Shown in pieces: positions 18,082 to 28,919 of a stretch of 64,000 bases of DNA. The DNA comes from an uncultured Acidobacteriota bacterium. GTDB lineage: Bacteria > Acidobacteriota > Blastocatellia > Pyrinomonadales > Pyrinomonadaceae. Position 1 is the stretch's first letter. Every line of letters begins with the position of its first letter. The DNA lies in assembly GCA_937859595.1 (NCBI GenBank), contig CALMAH010000015.1:62001-126000 (forward strand). The letters run 5' to 3'. A model generated the notes under the pieces. That model searched no databases. It was given only the letters and a program-made list of their open reading frames with translations, and had not been told where the DNA came from. Made by a program: the position numbers and the translations under genes.

Positions 18082-19515
18082 ATGTCTTTCGATGGAGTGC
18101 GTCAGCTTGCGGCTGCGGACGAGAAAAATTCGTTTTTATCTGTGCTCGGTGAGGCGTTTCGCGGGACCGACCGCGATTTTACCAAGGGTTCGATCCTGGC
18201 GGGCCTGACGATACTTGCCATCCCAATGACACTGGAGATGGGAATGGAGGCCGTATTCGCGATCGTTGATACGTTCTTTGTTGCGAAACTGGGTGCCGAA
18301 TCGGTGGCCGTGGTCGGGTTTACCGAGTCGATAATAGCACTTGTGTATGCGGTCGCTGTTGGGCTCAGCATCGGTGCGACCGCCACTGTCGCGAGGCGGA
18401 TCGGTGAAAAGGATCCGGAGGGTGCGGCGAGGGCGGCCGCGCATATGATCTATCTCGGGGTGATCGTCTCGATCGCGATGGCCCTTCCCGGCGTGGTCTA
18501 TGCGGCGGAGATACTTACGCTGCTCGGGGCAGAGCCCGCGGTCGTCGAACTTGGCACGCCGTTCATGCAGATAATGATGGGCACGAACGCCGTTATCGTG
18601 TTCCTATTCCTGCTGAATGCGATATTTCGCGGGGCGGGGGATGCGGCGATCGCGATGCGGGTGCTGATAATCGCCAACGGGCTGAACATAGTGCTAGATC
18701 CGCTGTTCATTTTCGGAATCGCATTTTTCCCGGAGCTTGGCGTGACCGGCGCGGCTGTTGCGACTGTCATTGGCCGAGGCATCGGAGTGGCGTATGCGGC
18801 GTGGGCGCTCTTTATGCGCGACAACGGCGGCCGGATAGAGATACGCCGGCATCACTGGCGGTTCGATCCTCGGCTGACATGGAGTCTGATCAGGATCTCA
18901 TCGGTTGCAGTTCTGCAGTTCCTTATCTCTACGGCGACCTGGAGCGTGATCGTTGTACTGATCGCCGGTTTTGGAAGCCTTGCAATGGCCGGTTATCAGA
19001 TCGGCTTGCGAGTGATAATTTTCATCATTCTGTTGGCGGCGGGGATACAGAATGCGGCGGCTACGCTGGTCGGGCAAAATCTCGGTGCAGGAAATCCTGA
19101 GAGGGCGGAGCGTACGGTTTGGATAGCGGGCGGCATAAACGCCGCATTGCTCGGTACGATCGGACTGGTATTTGTGCTTTTTGCCGAATCGGTGATAGGC
19201 ATCTTTACGACCGAGCCGGCCGTGGTCGAATACGGAAAGGACTGCCTGCGGATAATCGGCTACGGATATGCGTTCTATGGGTTGGGAATGGTGATGGAGA
19301 GTTCGTTCAATGGTGCGGGTGATACTGTTACCCCGACGTATCTGAACTTCTTCGTCTTCTGGATGTTCGAGATTCCGTTGGCATATGTGCTTGCATACCG
19401 CTTCGAAATGGGGCCGCAGGGTGTTTTTTGGGCCATCTCGATCGCGTTCTCAATGCTGGCGGTGGTTTCGGCTTTGCTATTCAGACGCGGTAAGTGGAAA
19501 AAGCAGGTGGTCTAG
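18082..19515 (+). CDS. MATE-family multidrug/metabolite efflux pump
   Basis: A 477-residue membrane protein with about twelve transmembrane segments arranged as two MatE repeats. The first begins SILAGLTILAIPMTLEMGMEAVFAIVDTFFVAKLG; the second has AATLVGQNLGAGNPERAERT, the recurrent MATE loop motif (compare GATATVARRIGEKDPEGAARA in the first half). Such pumps expel cationic compounds in exchange for Na+ or H+. The substrate cannot be inferred. It is transcribed alone, divergent from the broken KamB-like gene. Confidence 0.92.
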   Translation: MSFDGVRQLAAADEKNSFLSVLGEAFRGTDRDFTKGSILAGLTILAIPMTLEMGMEAVFAIVDTFFVAKLGAESVAVVGFTESIIALVYAVAVGLSIGATATVARRIGEKDPEGAARAAAHMIYLGVIVSIAMALPGVVYAAEILTLLGAEPAVVELGTPFMQIMMGTNAVIVFLFLLNAIFRGAGDAAIAMRVLIIANGLNIVLDPLFIFGIAFFPELGVTGAAVATVIGRGIGVAYAAWALFMRDNGGRIEIRRHHWRFDPRLTWSLIRISSVAVLQFLISTATWSVIVVLIAGFGSLAMAGYQIGLRVIIFIILLAAGIQNAAATLVGQNLGAGNPERAERTVWIAGGINAALLGTIGLVFVLFAESVIGIFTTEPAVVEYGKDCLRIIGYGYAFYGLGMVMESSFNGAGDTVTPTYLNFFVFWMFEIPLAYVLAYRFEMGPQGVFWAISIAFSMLAVVSALLFRRGKWKKQVV

Positions 19516-19607
19516 CGGCAGCATAGGAAGAAAAGCATTGATCGGGAGCACCGAGGCGGCAACGTTGATCTCTGTGTTCCCGGTGTCCTCTGTGGTAGAA
19601 CATAGGT

Positions 19608-20297
19608 ATGACGGCACGGTTCCCAGACCCGCTGACATATGACTTTCCGGAGTGGCTTCCCTACGGCAAGTATTTATATTATGCACCGGATGTGGTCTCG
19701 TTTGGCGATCTGCTAACGCTGGAAAATCTGCAAGAGGCATACACGAAGGGGATCTTCCCTTGGTACATGGACGGGATACCGCTCCCATGGTACTGTCCGG
19801 ACCCGAGGGCGATATTGGATATTAGCGACCTGAACGTACCGGCCAGTCTGAAGCGGGCGCGAAATAAGGGGCTTTACCGATTTACGATAGATGAAGATTT
19901 TCGCCACGTTATCGAAGAGTGCTCGATGGCGAAACGCCAAGGGCAAAAGGGCACGTGGATAACCCCGGCATTTGTGGAGCGTTACACCGAGCTACACGAG
20001 GCAGGTATGGCGCACAGTGTTGAAGCCTGGGACGAGGCCGGGAACCTAGTCGGCGGCATTTACGGCGTTGATGCCGGGGGCGTTTTCTGCGGCGAATCGA
20101 TGTTCTACAAACGACCCAACGCGTCGAAGCTCGCTCTGCTTTTTTTGTTCGATCACCTTGCGTCGCGCGGCGCAACCTGGATGGACATACAGGTAATGAC
20201 ACCGCATATGAAAACGCTCGGAGCCAAGGAGATCGCCCGAGACGAGTTCCTGGACCGACTCGCCACGGCACAGTCGCACCAGATCAAGTTGTTCTGA
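19608..20297 (+). CDS. aat: Leucyl/phenylalanyl-tRNA--protein transferase
   Basis: Aat adds Leu or Phe to proteins with N-terminal Lys or Arg, marking them for ClpAP through the N-end rule. The 229-residue protein shows GIFPWYMDGIPLPWYCPDPRA, then GTWITPAFVERYTELHEAGMAHSVEAW and GGIYGVDAGGVFCGESMFY, all diagnostic. Length is typical. The next gene, ywbE-like, starts one base after the stop region (TGATATG), so they form an operon. Confidence 0.96.
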   Translation: MTARFPDPLTYDFPEWLPYGKYLYYAPDVVSFGDLLTLENLQEAYTKGIFPWYMDGIPLPWYCPDPRAILDISDLNVPASLKRARNKGLYRFTIDEDFRHVIEECSMAKRQGQKGTWITPAFVERYTELHEAGMAHSVEAWDEAGNLVGGIYGVDAGGVFCGESMFYKRPNASKLALLFLFDHLASRGATWMDIQVMTPHMKTLGAKEIARDEFLDRLATAQSHQIKLF

Positions 20298-20298
20298 T

Positions 20299-20490
20299 AT
20301 GCCGCATCGTGAACGAAAAAATATACGTCCGGGAATGCAGGTCGCCATCGTCCTCAAACAGGACCAACGCACCGGCAAGCTGACCGAAGGCATTGTGAAA
20401 GACCTTCTAACCAAATCGCCAAACCACCCCCACGGCATAAAGGTAAGGCTGACGGACGGGCAAGTTGGGCGTGTGCAGACTGTTTTATAG
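20299..20490 (+). CDS. YwbE family protein
   Basis: A 63-residue protein matching the YwbE/DUF2196 family over its length: NIRPGMQVAIVLKQDQRTGKLTEGIVKDLLT, then HPHGIKVRLTDGQVGRV. The family is widespread and uncharacterised, and looks like a small beta-barrel. It follows aat with a one-base gap and is probably co-translated. A role in RNA or ribosome binding has been suggested by fold only. Confidence 0.85.
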   Translation: MPHRERKNIRPGMQVAIVLKQDQRTGKLTEGIVKDLLTKSPNHPHGIKVRLTDGQVGRVQTVL

Positions 20491-20511
20491 TTGACTCGAA
20501 TTACAGAGAGC

Positions 20512-20540
20512 TTGCAATTATCTGGTTAGAACACTAATAT
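20512..20540 (+). promoter_or_regulatory. Sigma-70-type promoter for the three-Cys-motif gene pair
   Basis: TTGCAA at 20512-20517 and TAATAT at 20535-20540 are separated by exactly 17 bases, and the -10 box lies 25 bases before the TcmP start. This suggests the TcmP-Tcm pair has its own constitutive-looking promoter rather than reading through from aat-ywbE. Confidence 0.55.
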
Positions 20541-20564
20541 CTTAGGGGCAATTCTGTATCATCT

Positions 20565-21440
20565 ATGGCGCATAGGTTCGGTGGACAATGGACGCAGGAG
20601 AAACTCTCCCGGGTTAAGGCCGGGCTGCAAACGTATGTTACAGCCCTAAAAAACCAAAATTTTCGTTTGTTGTATGTTGATGCGTTCGCGGGCACCGGAT
20701 ACGTTAATGCAAAGGAATCTCCATCAATTCAGGCAACATTGTCAGGATTTGAAGATGAGGATGTACGGGATTTTATCTCTGGCTCGGCAGCCAACGCTTT
20801 GGAAGTAGATCCTGCGTTTGACGAGTACTACTTTGTTGAAAAAAACGACAAGCACTTGGCAGAACTGGAACTATTGAAGTTGCAATTTCCACAGTTTGCC
20901 AACCGGATAAACATCGAAAGCGGAGACGCAAACGATTTCTTACAGGGCTTTTGTAGAGGTGACTGGAGATTCAAACGTGCCGTTATTTTTTTGGATCCGT
21001 ATGGAATGCAAGTAAAGTGGAAGACACTGGAAGCGATAGCAAGGACAAGAGCTATTGATCTTTGGCTTTTGTTTCCTCTAGGAGTTGCCGTGAATCGCTT
21101 GTTGAGAAAAGATGCTAATATCTCTGCCGGCGCCAGCTCTGTCTTAGATGAACTGTTTGGCTCAAGCGAATGGTTTGACGAATTCTTTAGGCCGAACGAA
21201 ACCCCCTCGTTGTTTGATGACTCTCCCGGGCTAACAAAAGTTGCAAATTTTGATTCGATATCGGATTACTTTAACAAGCGACTCGAATCCATTTTTGCCG
21301 GTGTCGCTGACAGGCCTTTAAAGCTTTATAACTCTAAAAATAACCCCCTATACCTTCTTTGTTTTGCCGTAGGCAATCCAAACCCTAAAGCAAAAGGCTT
21401 AGCCTTGAAATTTGCAAATCATATTCTTCAAATGAGATAG
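20565..21440 (+). CDS. tcmP: Three-Cys-motif partner protein TcmP
   Basis: A 291-residue protein of the TcmP family. It opens MAHRFGGQWTQEKLSRVKAGL and continues YVDAFAGTGYVN, FVEKNDKHLAEL, ESGDANDFL and FLDPYGMQVKW. This is a Rossmann-like layout resembling a SAM-dependent methyltransferase (glycine-rich loop, acidic residue after strand 2, D-P-Y near the active site). The family is defined by co-occurrence with a three-cysteine protein, which follows here after four bases. The DNA is visibly richer in A+T than the neighbours, a sign of transfer. The biochemical function is unknown. Confidence 0.85.
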   Translation: MAHRFGGQWTQEKLSRVKAGLQTYVTALKNQNFRLLYVDAFAGTGYVNAKESPSIQATLSGFEDEDVRDFISGSAANALEVDPAFDEYYFVEKNDKHLAELELLKLQFPQFANRINIESGDANDFLQGFCRGDWRFKRAVIFLDPYGMQVKWKTLEAIARTRAIDLWLLFPLGVAVNRLLRKDANISAGASSVLDELFGSSEWFDEFFRPNETPSLFDDSPGLTKVANFDSISDYFNKRLESIFAGVADRPLKLYNSKNNPLYLLCFAVGNPNPKAKGLALKFANHILQMR

Positions 21441-21444
21441 ATAA

Positions 21445-22164
21445 ATGGGCGGCAAATCATCAATTGAATGGACGGAATCGACATGGAATCCTGTTACTGG
21501 CTGCAACAAGATCAGTCCGGGCTGTAAGAATTGCTACGCGGAGAGGCTCGCGAAGCGACTTAAGGCAATGGGACAGGCGAATTATCGGAACGGGTTCAAG
21601 CTGACACTGCAGCCGCAAATGCTTGAACTTCCTTTGAAATGGAAGAAGCCTCAGACGATCTTTGTAAATTCGATGAGCGATCTGTTTCATAAGGACGTGC
21701 CGCTCGGATACATTCAGAAGGTCTTTAGCGTGATGAACCGAGCAAATTGGCATCGGTTTCAGGTATTGACAAAACGGGCAGATCGTCTGGCCGAATTGAG
21801 CAGCGAACTAGAATGGTCTGAAAATATCTGGATGGGTGTCTCGGTGGAAAATCAAAAATACGTTCACAGAATAGACGACCTTCGACGAACCGCGGCGAAG
21901 GTGAAATTTCTTTCGCTTGAGCCTTTGCTAGGCCCTCTAAACAATCTCGATCTAAATGCAATCGATTGGGCCATCGTAGGCGGCGAGAGCGGCTTCGGTG
22001 CACGACCAATCAGAAAAGAATGGGTACTAGAGATCAAGCAACAGTGCGAACTGGCCGATGTGCCCTTTTTCTTCAAACAATGGGGTGGCTTTAACAAGAA
22101 GAAAACGGGGAGGTTGCTAGAAGGCCGAACGTACGATGCAATGCCGCGAATCGCCTATGCCTGA
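21445..22164 (+). CDS. Phage Gp37/Gp68-family (DUF5131) three-Cys-motif protein
   Basis: A 239-residue protein starting [19 protein letters not shown] and carrying C-x6-C-x2-C ([11 protein letters not shown]) followed by YAERLAKRL. This is the three-Cys motif of the phage Gp37/Gp68 (DUF5131) family. Later blocks [43 protein letters not shown] and WAIVGGESG are also typical. The cysteine layout and TIM-barrel-like strands resemble radical-SAM enzymes, but this is only resemblance. It forms a two-gene unit with TcmP and overlaps the start of the next gene by eight bases. Confidence 0.88.
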   Translation: MGGKSSIEWTESTWNPVTGCNKISPGCKNCYAERLAKRLKAMGQANYRNGFKLTLQPQMLELPLKWKKPQTIFVNSMSDLFHKDVPLGYIQKVFSVMNRANWHRFQVLTKRADRLAELSSELEWSENIWMGVSVENQKYVHRIDDLRRTAAKVKFLSLEPLLGPLNNLDLNAIDWAIVGGESGFGARPIRKEWVLEIKQQCELADVPFFFKQWGGFNKKKTGRLLEGRTYDAMPRIAYA

Positions 22165-23203
22165 AAATTTCCTCATCTACGGGGCCAATGGATACACTGG
22201 CGAGTTGATCACGCGGATGGCGGTCGAGCGCGGGATGCGGCCGATCGTTGCCGGGCGGAATGAGGAGGCGATCACGGAGCTTGCTGAAACGCATGGTCTT
22301 GAGTATCGGGTGTTCTCGCTTGATGAAACCGAAAAGCTTGACGCCGCTTTGAATGAGGCCGCGATGGTCTTGCATTGTGCCGGGCCGTTTTCGCTGACGT
22401 CGCGTCAGATGGGCGAGGCCTGTTTACGGACGAAGACGCATTACACCGACATCACGGGCGAGATCGCGGTTTTCGAGGCATGCGCCGCGGTGGACGAAAA
22501 GGCCAATCAGGCGGGGATAATGGTGATGCCCGGCGTTGGATTCGATGTTGTCCCAAGCGATTGCCTCGCACGCCATCTGAAAGACCGGCTGCCGACAGCG
22601 GCAAACCTCACGCTCGCGTTTTATGGCATCGGCCGGATGTCGCACGGAACGCAGGCGACGATGACGATGAACATCGGTAAAGGCGGGGCTGTTCGCCGCG
22701 ACGGTAAGATCATGTCTGTTCCCGCAGCGTGGCGAACTCGCGAGATCGATTTCGGCGAAGTTACCAAAACAGGCGTCACCATTCCCTGGGGCGATGTCGC
22801 CACCGCTTATTACTCAACCGGCATCCCGAATATCGAGGTTTATACGGTCGCACCCCGATCCGCGGTAAAAATGATGAAGCTCAGCCGGTATCTCGGGTGG
22901 CTGTTGGCGAGCGGGCCGATCCAGAGATACTTGCAAGGCAAGATCCCGCCCGGCGGCCCGACCGATGAGGAACGGGCAAAAGGCAAGACATTGCTCTGGG
23001 GCGAGGCCTCGGACGAAAGCGGCAACCGCGTTGAGGCGCGTATGAAGTGTCCGGAAGGCTACACGATCACAGCCCTGGCCGCGCTTAACATCACCGAAAA
23101 GATCTTGGCCGGGAACTTCATCCCGGGCTTCCAAACTCCCGCCAAGGCATATGGTGCCGATCTGATCCTTGAGATCGAAGGCGTTTCAAGACAGTCTGAT
23201 TGA
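22157..23203 (+). CDS. Saccharopine-dehydrogenase-like NAD(P)-binding protein
   Basis: A 348-residue protein. ATG 22157 ([18 protein letters not shown]) puts the dinucleotide-binding GxxGxxG at the very start. The following ARG-type pattern ([46 protein letters not shown]) is that of trans-acting enoyl-reductase/saccharopine-dehydrogenase-like proteins. The substrate is unknown; relatives act in lipid or amino-acid metabolism. The start overlaps the end of the three-Cys-motif gene, so it may share its transcript, but its base composition matches the host genes. Confidence 0.85.
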   Translation: MPENFLIYGANGYTGELITRMAVERGMRPIVAGRNEEAITELAETHGLEYRVFSLDETEKLDAALNEAAMVLHCAGPFSLTSRQMGEACLRTKTHYTDITGEIAVFEACAAVDEKANQAGIMVMPGVGFDVVPSDCLARHLKDRLPTAANLTLAFYGIGRMSHGTQATMTMNIGKGGAVRRDGKIMSVPAAWRTREIDFGEVTKTGVTIPWGDVATAYYSTGIPNIEVYTVAPRSAVKMMKLSRYLGWLLASGPIQRYLQGKIPPGGPTDEERAKGKTLLWGEASDESGNRVEARMKCPEGYTITALAALNITEKILAGNFIPGFQTPAKAYGADLILEIEGVSRQSD

Positions 23204-23281
23204 CGCTTGCCCGTGCGTGTGGGCAAGGAAAGAAGACGCAGATAAGAGCCCGCAGCTGTTATTAACGGTCTTTCAGGAAAC

Positions 23282-25768
<2,487 letters not shown>

Positions 25769-25847
25769 TTACAGATTATTTCGTCAGCCGAACAGGTGAG
25801 AAATCATTACGCAGATCAAAAGAAAATTATACCATTTTGGCCCGATA

Positions 25848-26984
25848 TTAGGTAGCCGAGGGAGTGGGCCGGGACACCTGATCCGTAACCTGCCCGGCAA
25901 CACCGGAACGGACGCCAAAAACCACTGCCCGCGTGCCGAATCGCTCAACAAAACTTTGTTTCGAGGTTGTTACAAACGTTTGGGTCCGGCCATCGAGATA
26001 TTCGAGGAGGTGGGCGATGCGCCGATAGTCGAGTTCCGCGTCGATGTCGTCAAGAAGAAAGAGCGGATATTCGCCTCGAGTGGCGTTAAAAACCTCAATT
26101 GTCGCCAGCAGCAGAAGAAGGAAAGCGCTTCTCTGCTGTCCGGCGGAGCCAAATTTGCGGATGTCACGGCCGTCGAACAGCACCTCGAGTTCGTCTCGCT
26201 GTGGCCCGATCAAAGAATATCCCGCATAGATCTCTGCCTCGGCCCGAAGAAGAAGCCGCTCCGAGATCAATGTGCGGTAATCATCAAGGTCTCCTTTGCC
26301 TTCAAGAGAAGAAATATATCTGACGGATATTTCCTCTGCACCAAACAGCCTCTGCTCGAGCACACCGTTCAGGCGATCGACAAAGCGCATCCTAGCCTTG
26401 TGAATGCGTTCGGCGAGGGCCGACAACTGCTCGTTCCAGGGAGCAAGCAATTCAACGGTCCGTGCACGCTCGGCGTTCCGCTCTTTCGCCTGTTGAAGCA
26501 CCGCGTTCTTCTGCTTTATGATCTTGGCGAAATCAGAAAAGATCTGTATGAACGGGGGATGCAGCGACGAGATCCCCGAATCCAAAAAGCGTCGCCTTGC
26601 ATCGGGCTGACCGCGAACTACCTCGAGGACATCAGCATTAAAAAGCACCGTACTGAGCTCACCCGAATATCGCGGCAGCGATTCCCGCTTGCCATTGACC
26701 GTCAGGATGCGCGATCCGTTCTCCAGACGGACGCCGAGCTCACGTACGATACCTTCTGACTGCCTTACCCGGCCGCCGATCATCGCAACGCTTTCGCCAA
26801 ATCGGATCGTTTCGCTCAGCCTTGACGTCCTGAACGAACGCGACGTAGCGAGTACGTGAATCGCTTCGAGATAATTTGTCTTTCCCTGGCCGTTCTCACC
26901 AAAAAAGATATTGAGTCCCGCGCCGGCTTCGATCGAGCCCTGCAGATTCCGAAAATGGTCTGAGCTTACGGATTCCAGTCGCAC
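25848..26984 (-). CDS. recF: DNA replication and repair protein RecF
   Basis: RecF is an SMC-like ATPase that helps load RecA at gaps. The 378-residue protein has Walker A GENGQGKTNYLEAI, the ABC signature FGSAGQQRSAFLLLLLA and Walker B YPLFLLDDIDAELD. The start is GTG 26984 (VRLESVSSDHFRNLQ). It lies upstream of gyrB with a 151-base gap, so they may have separate promoters. dnaA and dnaN are not adjacent. Confidence 0.96.
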   Translation of the reverse strand: MRLESVSSDHFRNLQGSIEAGAGLNIFFGENGQGKTNYLEAIHVLATSRSFRTSRLSETIRFGESVAMIGGRVRQSEGIVRELGVRLENGSRILTVNGKRESLPRYSGELSTVLFNADVLEVVRGQPDARRRFLDSGISSLHPPFIQIFSDFAKIIKQKNAVLQQAKERNAERARTVELLAPWNEQLSALAERIHKARMRFVDRLNGVLEQRLFGAEEISVRYISSLEGKGDLDDYRTLISERLLLRAEAEIYAGYSLIGPQRDELEVLFDGRDIRKFGSAGQQRSAFLLLLLATIEVFNATRGEYPLFLLDDIDAELDYRRIAHLLEYLDGRTQTFVTTSKQSFVERFGTRAVVFGVRSGVAGQVTDQVSRPTPSAT

Positions 26985-27152
26985 AGTTGCGATTTTATCA
27001 CGCGCGTCCTATTATTCGACTGTGCCCCCATCGGGACGCCCCCCTATTTTTCAGTAAGATATTTCTGGAAGACTCGCAGATTCGAAATTTGTTTAAATAT
27101 AGAGAATGTTTTACATTCTTTAACCAAGTTTAGCAATCTTGATATTTCTTCC

Positions 27153-27659
27153 ATGCGGATCCTGATATTTATCGTTATCTCCTTCATGTTTGCCCTAGGC
27201 GGTTATGCCCAGCAGCAGCTCCGTCCGGGTAATCCCGCGCCTGACTTTTCGGTTGAAACACTGAATGGCGAGTCCCTAAATCTCAGCCAATATCGCGGGA
27301 AGGTTGTCTTGATGACATTCTGGTCAACACGTTGTGCCATTTGCCACAGCGAGATCCCGAGCCTGAATCGGATGGCCAGCCGCTACAAAGACCGTGACGT
27401 GGTGTTCCTCGCCCTGACGATGGAGAATAACACCAGGATCGAACCATATCTCAAGAAAAATCCGTTTCATTTCAATATAGTCCCCAATAGTTTTGGGGTG
27501 GTCCTTAAGTATGCAGACATGGACGCCACGGGGCGCATCAATATGGGATTTCCGTCATATTTCGTAATAGACAAGCGAGGGAATATCGAGCACAGGGCAG
27601 ACGGTTGGGACAAGATCGCGAGCATGGAGGCGCGCATTTCGCGGTTACTGGCCGAATAG
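27153..27659 (+). CDS. TlpA/ResA-like secreted thioredoxin-fold protein
   Basis: A 168-residue protein with a signal peptide (MRILIFIVISFMFALGGYA). The AhpC/TSA-Redoxin fold follows: LRPGNPAPDFSVETLNGESLNLSQYRGKVVLMTFWSTRCAICHSEIPSL. C-A-I-C is the redox-active CxxC. The insert MENNTRIEPYLKK and the cis-proline region GFPSYFVIDKRG fit TlpA/ResA proteins, which reduce disulfides of exported proteins such as apocytochrome c. It is a single gene followed by a strong terminator. Confidence 0.9.
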   Translation: MRILIFIVISFMFALGGYAQQQLRPGNPAPDFSVETLNGESLNLSQYRGKVVLMTFWSTRCAICHSEIPSLNRMASRYKDRDVVFLALTMENNTRIEPYLKKNPFHFNIVPNSFGVVLKYADMDATGRINMGFPSYFVIDKRGNIEHRADGWDKIASMEARISRLLAE

Positions 27660-27692
27660 GCCCCACACAGCGCTATCTCTTTACTCCTTTAA

Positions 27693-27723
27693 CCCGGCTG
27701 TAGGGGTACAGCCGGGCTTTTTT
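27693..27723 (+). terminator. Rho-independent terminator after the TlpA-like gene
   Basis: Ten-base perfect stem CCCGGCTGTA / TACAGCCGGG with a GGGG loop, then C and six T. Confidence 0.93.
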
Positions 27724-27785
27724 GTCCTCAAAAACGGTTGTCTATTGTCCTGCTTTGGGTTATATTTTCAATTCGCTTCCGAAAC

Positions 27786-27871
27786 GGAGGGGTAGCCTAA
27801 TTGGTAAGGCAGTAGTCTTGAAAACTACCGCGGGAAACCGCTTGCAGGTTCGAGTCCTGTCCCCTCCGCCA
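27786..27871 (+). tRNA. tRNA-Ser(UGA)
   Basis: An 86-base class II tRNA. The acceptor stem GGAGGGG pairs with CCCCTCC, followed by discriminator G and encoded CCA. The D arm is GCC...GGC; the anticodon arm GTAGT-CTTGAAA-ACTAC places TGA at positions 34-36 and so reads UCA serine codons. The long variable arm GCGG-GAAA-CCGC and the T arm GCAGG-TTCGAGT-CCTGT agree with tRNA-Ser. Confidence 0.95.
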
Positions 27872-27923
27872 TCCTTCACCCCTGTTATTACTTAGAAACG
27901 CATTCGTCCAGTTTCAGGGCTTT

Positions 27924-28160
27924 TCATCTATTTCGTCGCCGTCCGACATGATCAAGACGTTCAATATCGCTTCCGGCGGTGACCACGGTCGGTTCGAGAT
28001 CGAACGTTCGATGGCGAACCTGAACAATAACGGTCAAGCCCCGCGGGATACCGTCGAGCCGGTAATAGCCGAGAATATTAGAGATAGTTGAGCTAATCTG
28101 CCAAGCGTTACCGGAATAGCTTACGGCGGCACGCGAGAGGCATCAACTGTTTGGATCGAA
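27924..28160 (-). pseudogene. Remnant of a carboxypeptidase-regulatory-like (CarboxypepD_reg) domain
   Basis: On the minus strand this gap carries an open piece ending at TGA 27924. It reads AAVSYSGNAWQISSTISNI, LGYYRLDGIPRGLTVIVQV, then FDLEPTVVTAGSDIERLD. The pattern (V-x-V-x-D-x-G... N-x-x-G-Y-Y-R-F-x-x-I-P-x-G...V-x-V) is that of CarboxypepD_reg-like Ig-fold repeats, common at the C-termini of secreted acidobacterial proteins. No start or upstream body remains. The rest of the gap between the tRNA and the TetR gene holds only the operator described separately. Confidence 0.45.
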
Positions 28161-28220
28161 AACACGGCCGCAGATCCAACTCTTGCTCTGTCCAGATAAA
28201 GTAGGGTAAATTACTTACAC

Positions 28221-28238
28221 TGAATGAATATTCATTCA
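28221..28238. promoter_or_regulatory. 18-bp perfect palindrome, probable FadR-type operator
   Basis: TGAATGAATATTCATTCA is its own reverse complement. It lies about 64 bases before the TetR/FadR-like regulator and its acyl-CoA synthetase. The half-site TGAATGA...TCATTCA is the motif I recall for Bacillus FadR (YsiA), a TetR repressor released by long-chain acyl-CoA. This points to autoregulation of the two-gene operon. Confidence 0.75.
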
Positions 28239-28301
28239 CAGGTCATTTGGCTAGTATGGCATTGATCACCGCCAGGAAGCCTATCGTCTCGTTTGTAAAA
28301 G

Positions 28302-28919
28302 ATGGATCGTTCTGGAAAAAACTCGTCGGCAGTGAGACCGGTCGTGACGGACAAACGTTCCGCCATTCTCCGAGCCGCGATAAAGGTATTCGCCGGAAAG
28401 GGTTACTCCAACGCAAAGGTGGCGGATATTGCCAAGGCGGCCGGGATAGCGGACGGCACGGTTTATCTATACTTTAAGGGCAAGGAAGAAGTGCTTCATT
28501 CGATATTCGACCAGGCGATGAAGGAGTTCATTGACGAAGGGCGTAAGGAACTCGCCGATATACCTACTTCCGAGAAAAGGCTGCGAAGGATCGCGGAGCT
28601 CCATCTCGAACGCCTTGGAGCAGATCGCGATCTGGCGGTGGTTTTTCAGGTCGAGCTTCGAGGATCGACAAAGTTCATGCGTGAATTCTCTGCAGCTGGG
28701 TTTGCCGATTACCTTGACATTATTCAGAAAACGATCGCTGACGGACAGGCAGCCGGCACGTTTCGCGACGACATCAAACCAGTAGTGGCCGCAAAGATAT
28801 TCTATGGAGCTTTGGACGAGATGGTGACAAACTGGATCTTGTCAAAAAAGTCCTATCCGCTCCGTCCAATGGCCGCCCAGGTAACAAAGATCTTTTTAGG
28901 AGGTATGCTGCAGACGTGA
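28302..28919 (+). CDS. TetR-family regulator, FadR (YsiA)-like
   Basis: A 205-residue repressor. The N-terminal HTH is clear: DKRSAILRAAIKVFAGKGYSNAKVADIAKAAGIADGTVYLYFKGKEEVLHSIF. The C-terminal ligand domain (ELRGSTKFMREFSAAGFADYLDIIQ, then AAKIFYGALDEMVTNWIL) has the layout of Bacillus FadR. Its gene overlaps the start of a long-chain acyl-CoA synthetase by four bases, so an acyl-CoA-responsive role is likely. The palindrome at 28221-28238 is the expected operator. Confidence 0.88.
   Translation: MDRSGKNSSAVRPVVTDKRSAILRAAIKVFAGKGYSNAKVADIAKAAGIADGTVYLYFKGKEEVLHSIFDQAMKEFIDEGRKELADIPTSEKRLRRIAELHLERLGADRDLAVVFQVELRGSTKFMREFSAAGFADYLDIIQKTIADGQAAGTFRDDIKPVVAAKIFYGALDEMVTNWILSKKSYPLRPMAAQVTKIFLGGMLQT

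Noticed and set aside
19565-19600. CTCTGTGTTCCCGGTGTCCTCTGTGG before aat as a regulatory element
   Set aside because: It resembles the common 'CACAGAGGACACAGAG' intergenic filler seen in many environmental genomes and has no clear symmetry or position relative to a promoter.
25956-26759. Plus-strand open frame (267 codons) opposite recF
   Set aside because: Antisense to recF, whose ATPase motifs are all intact.
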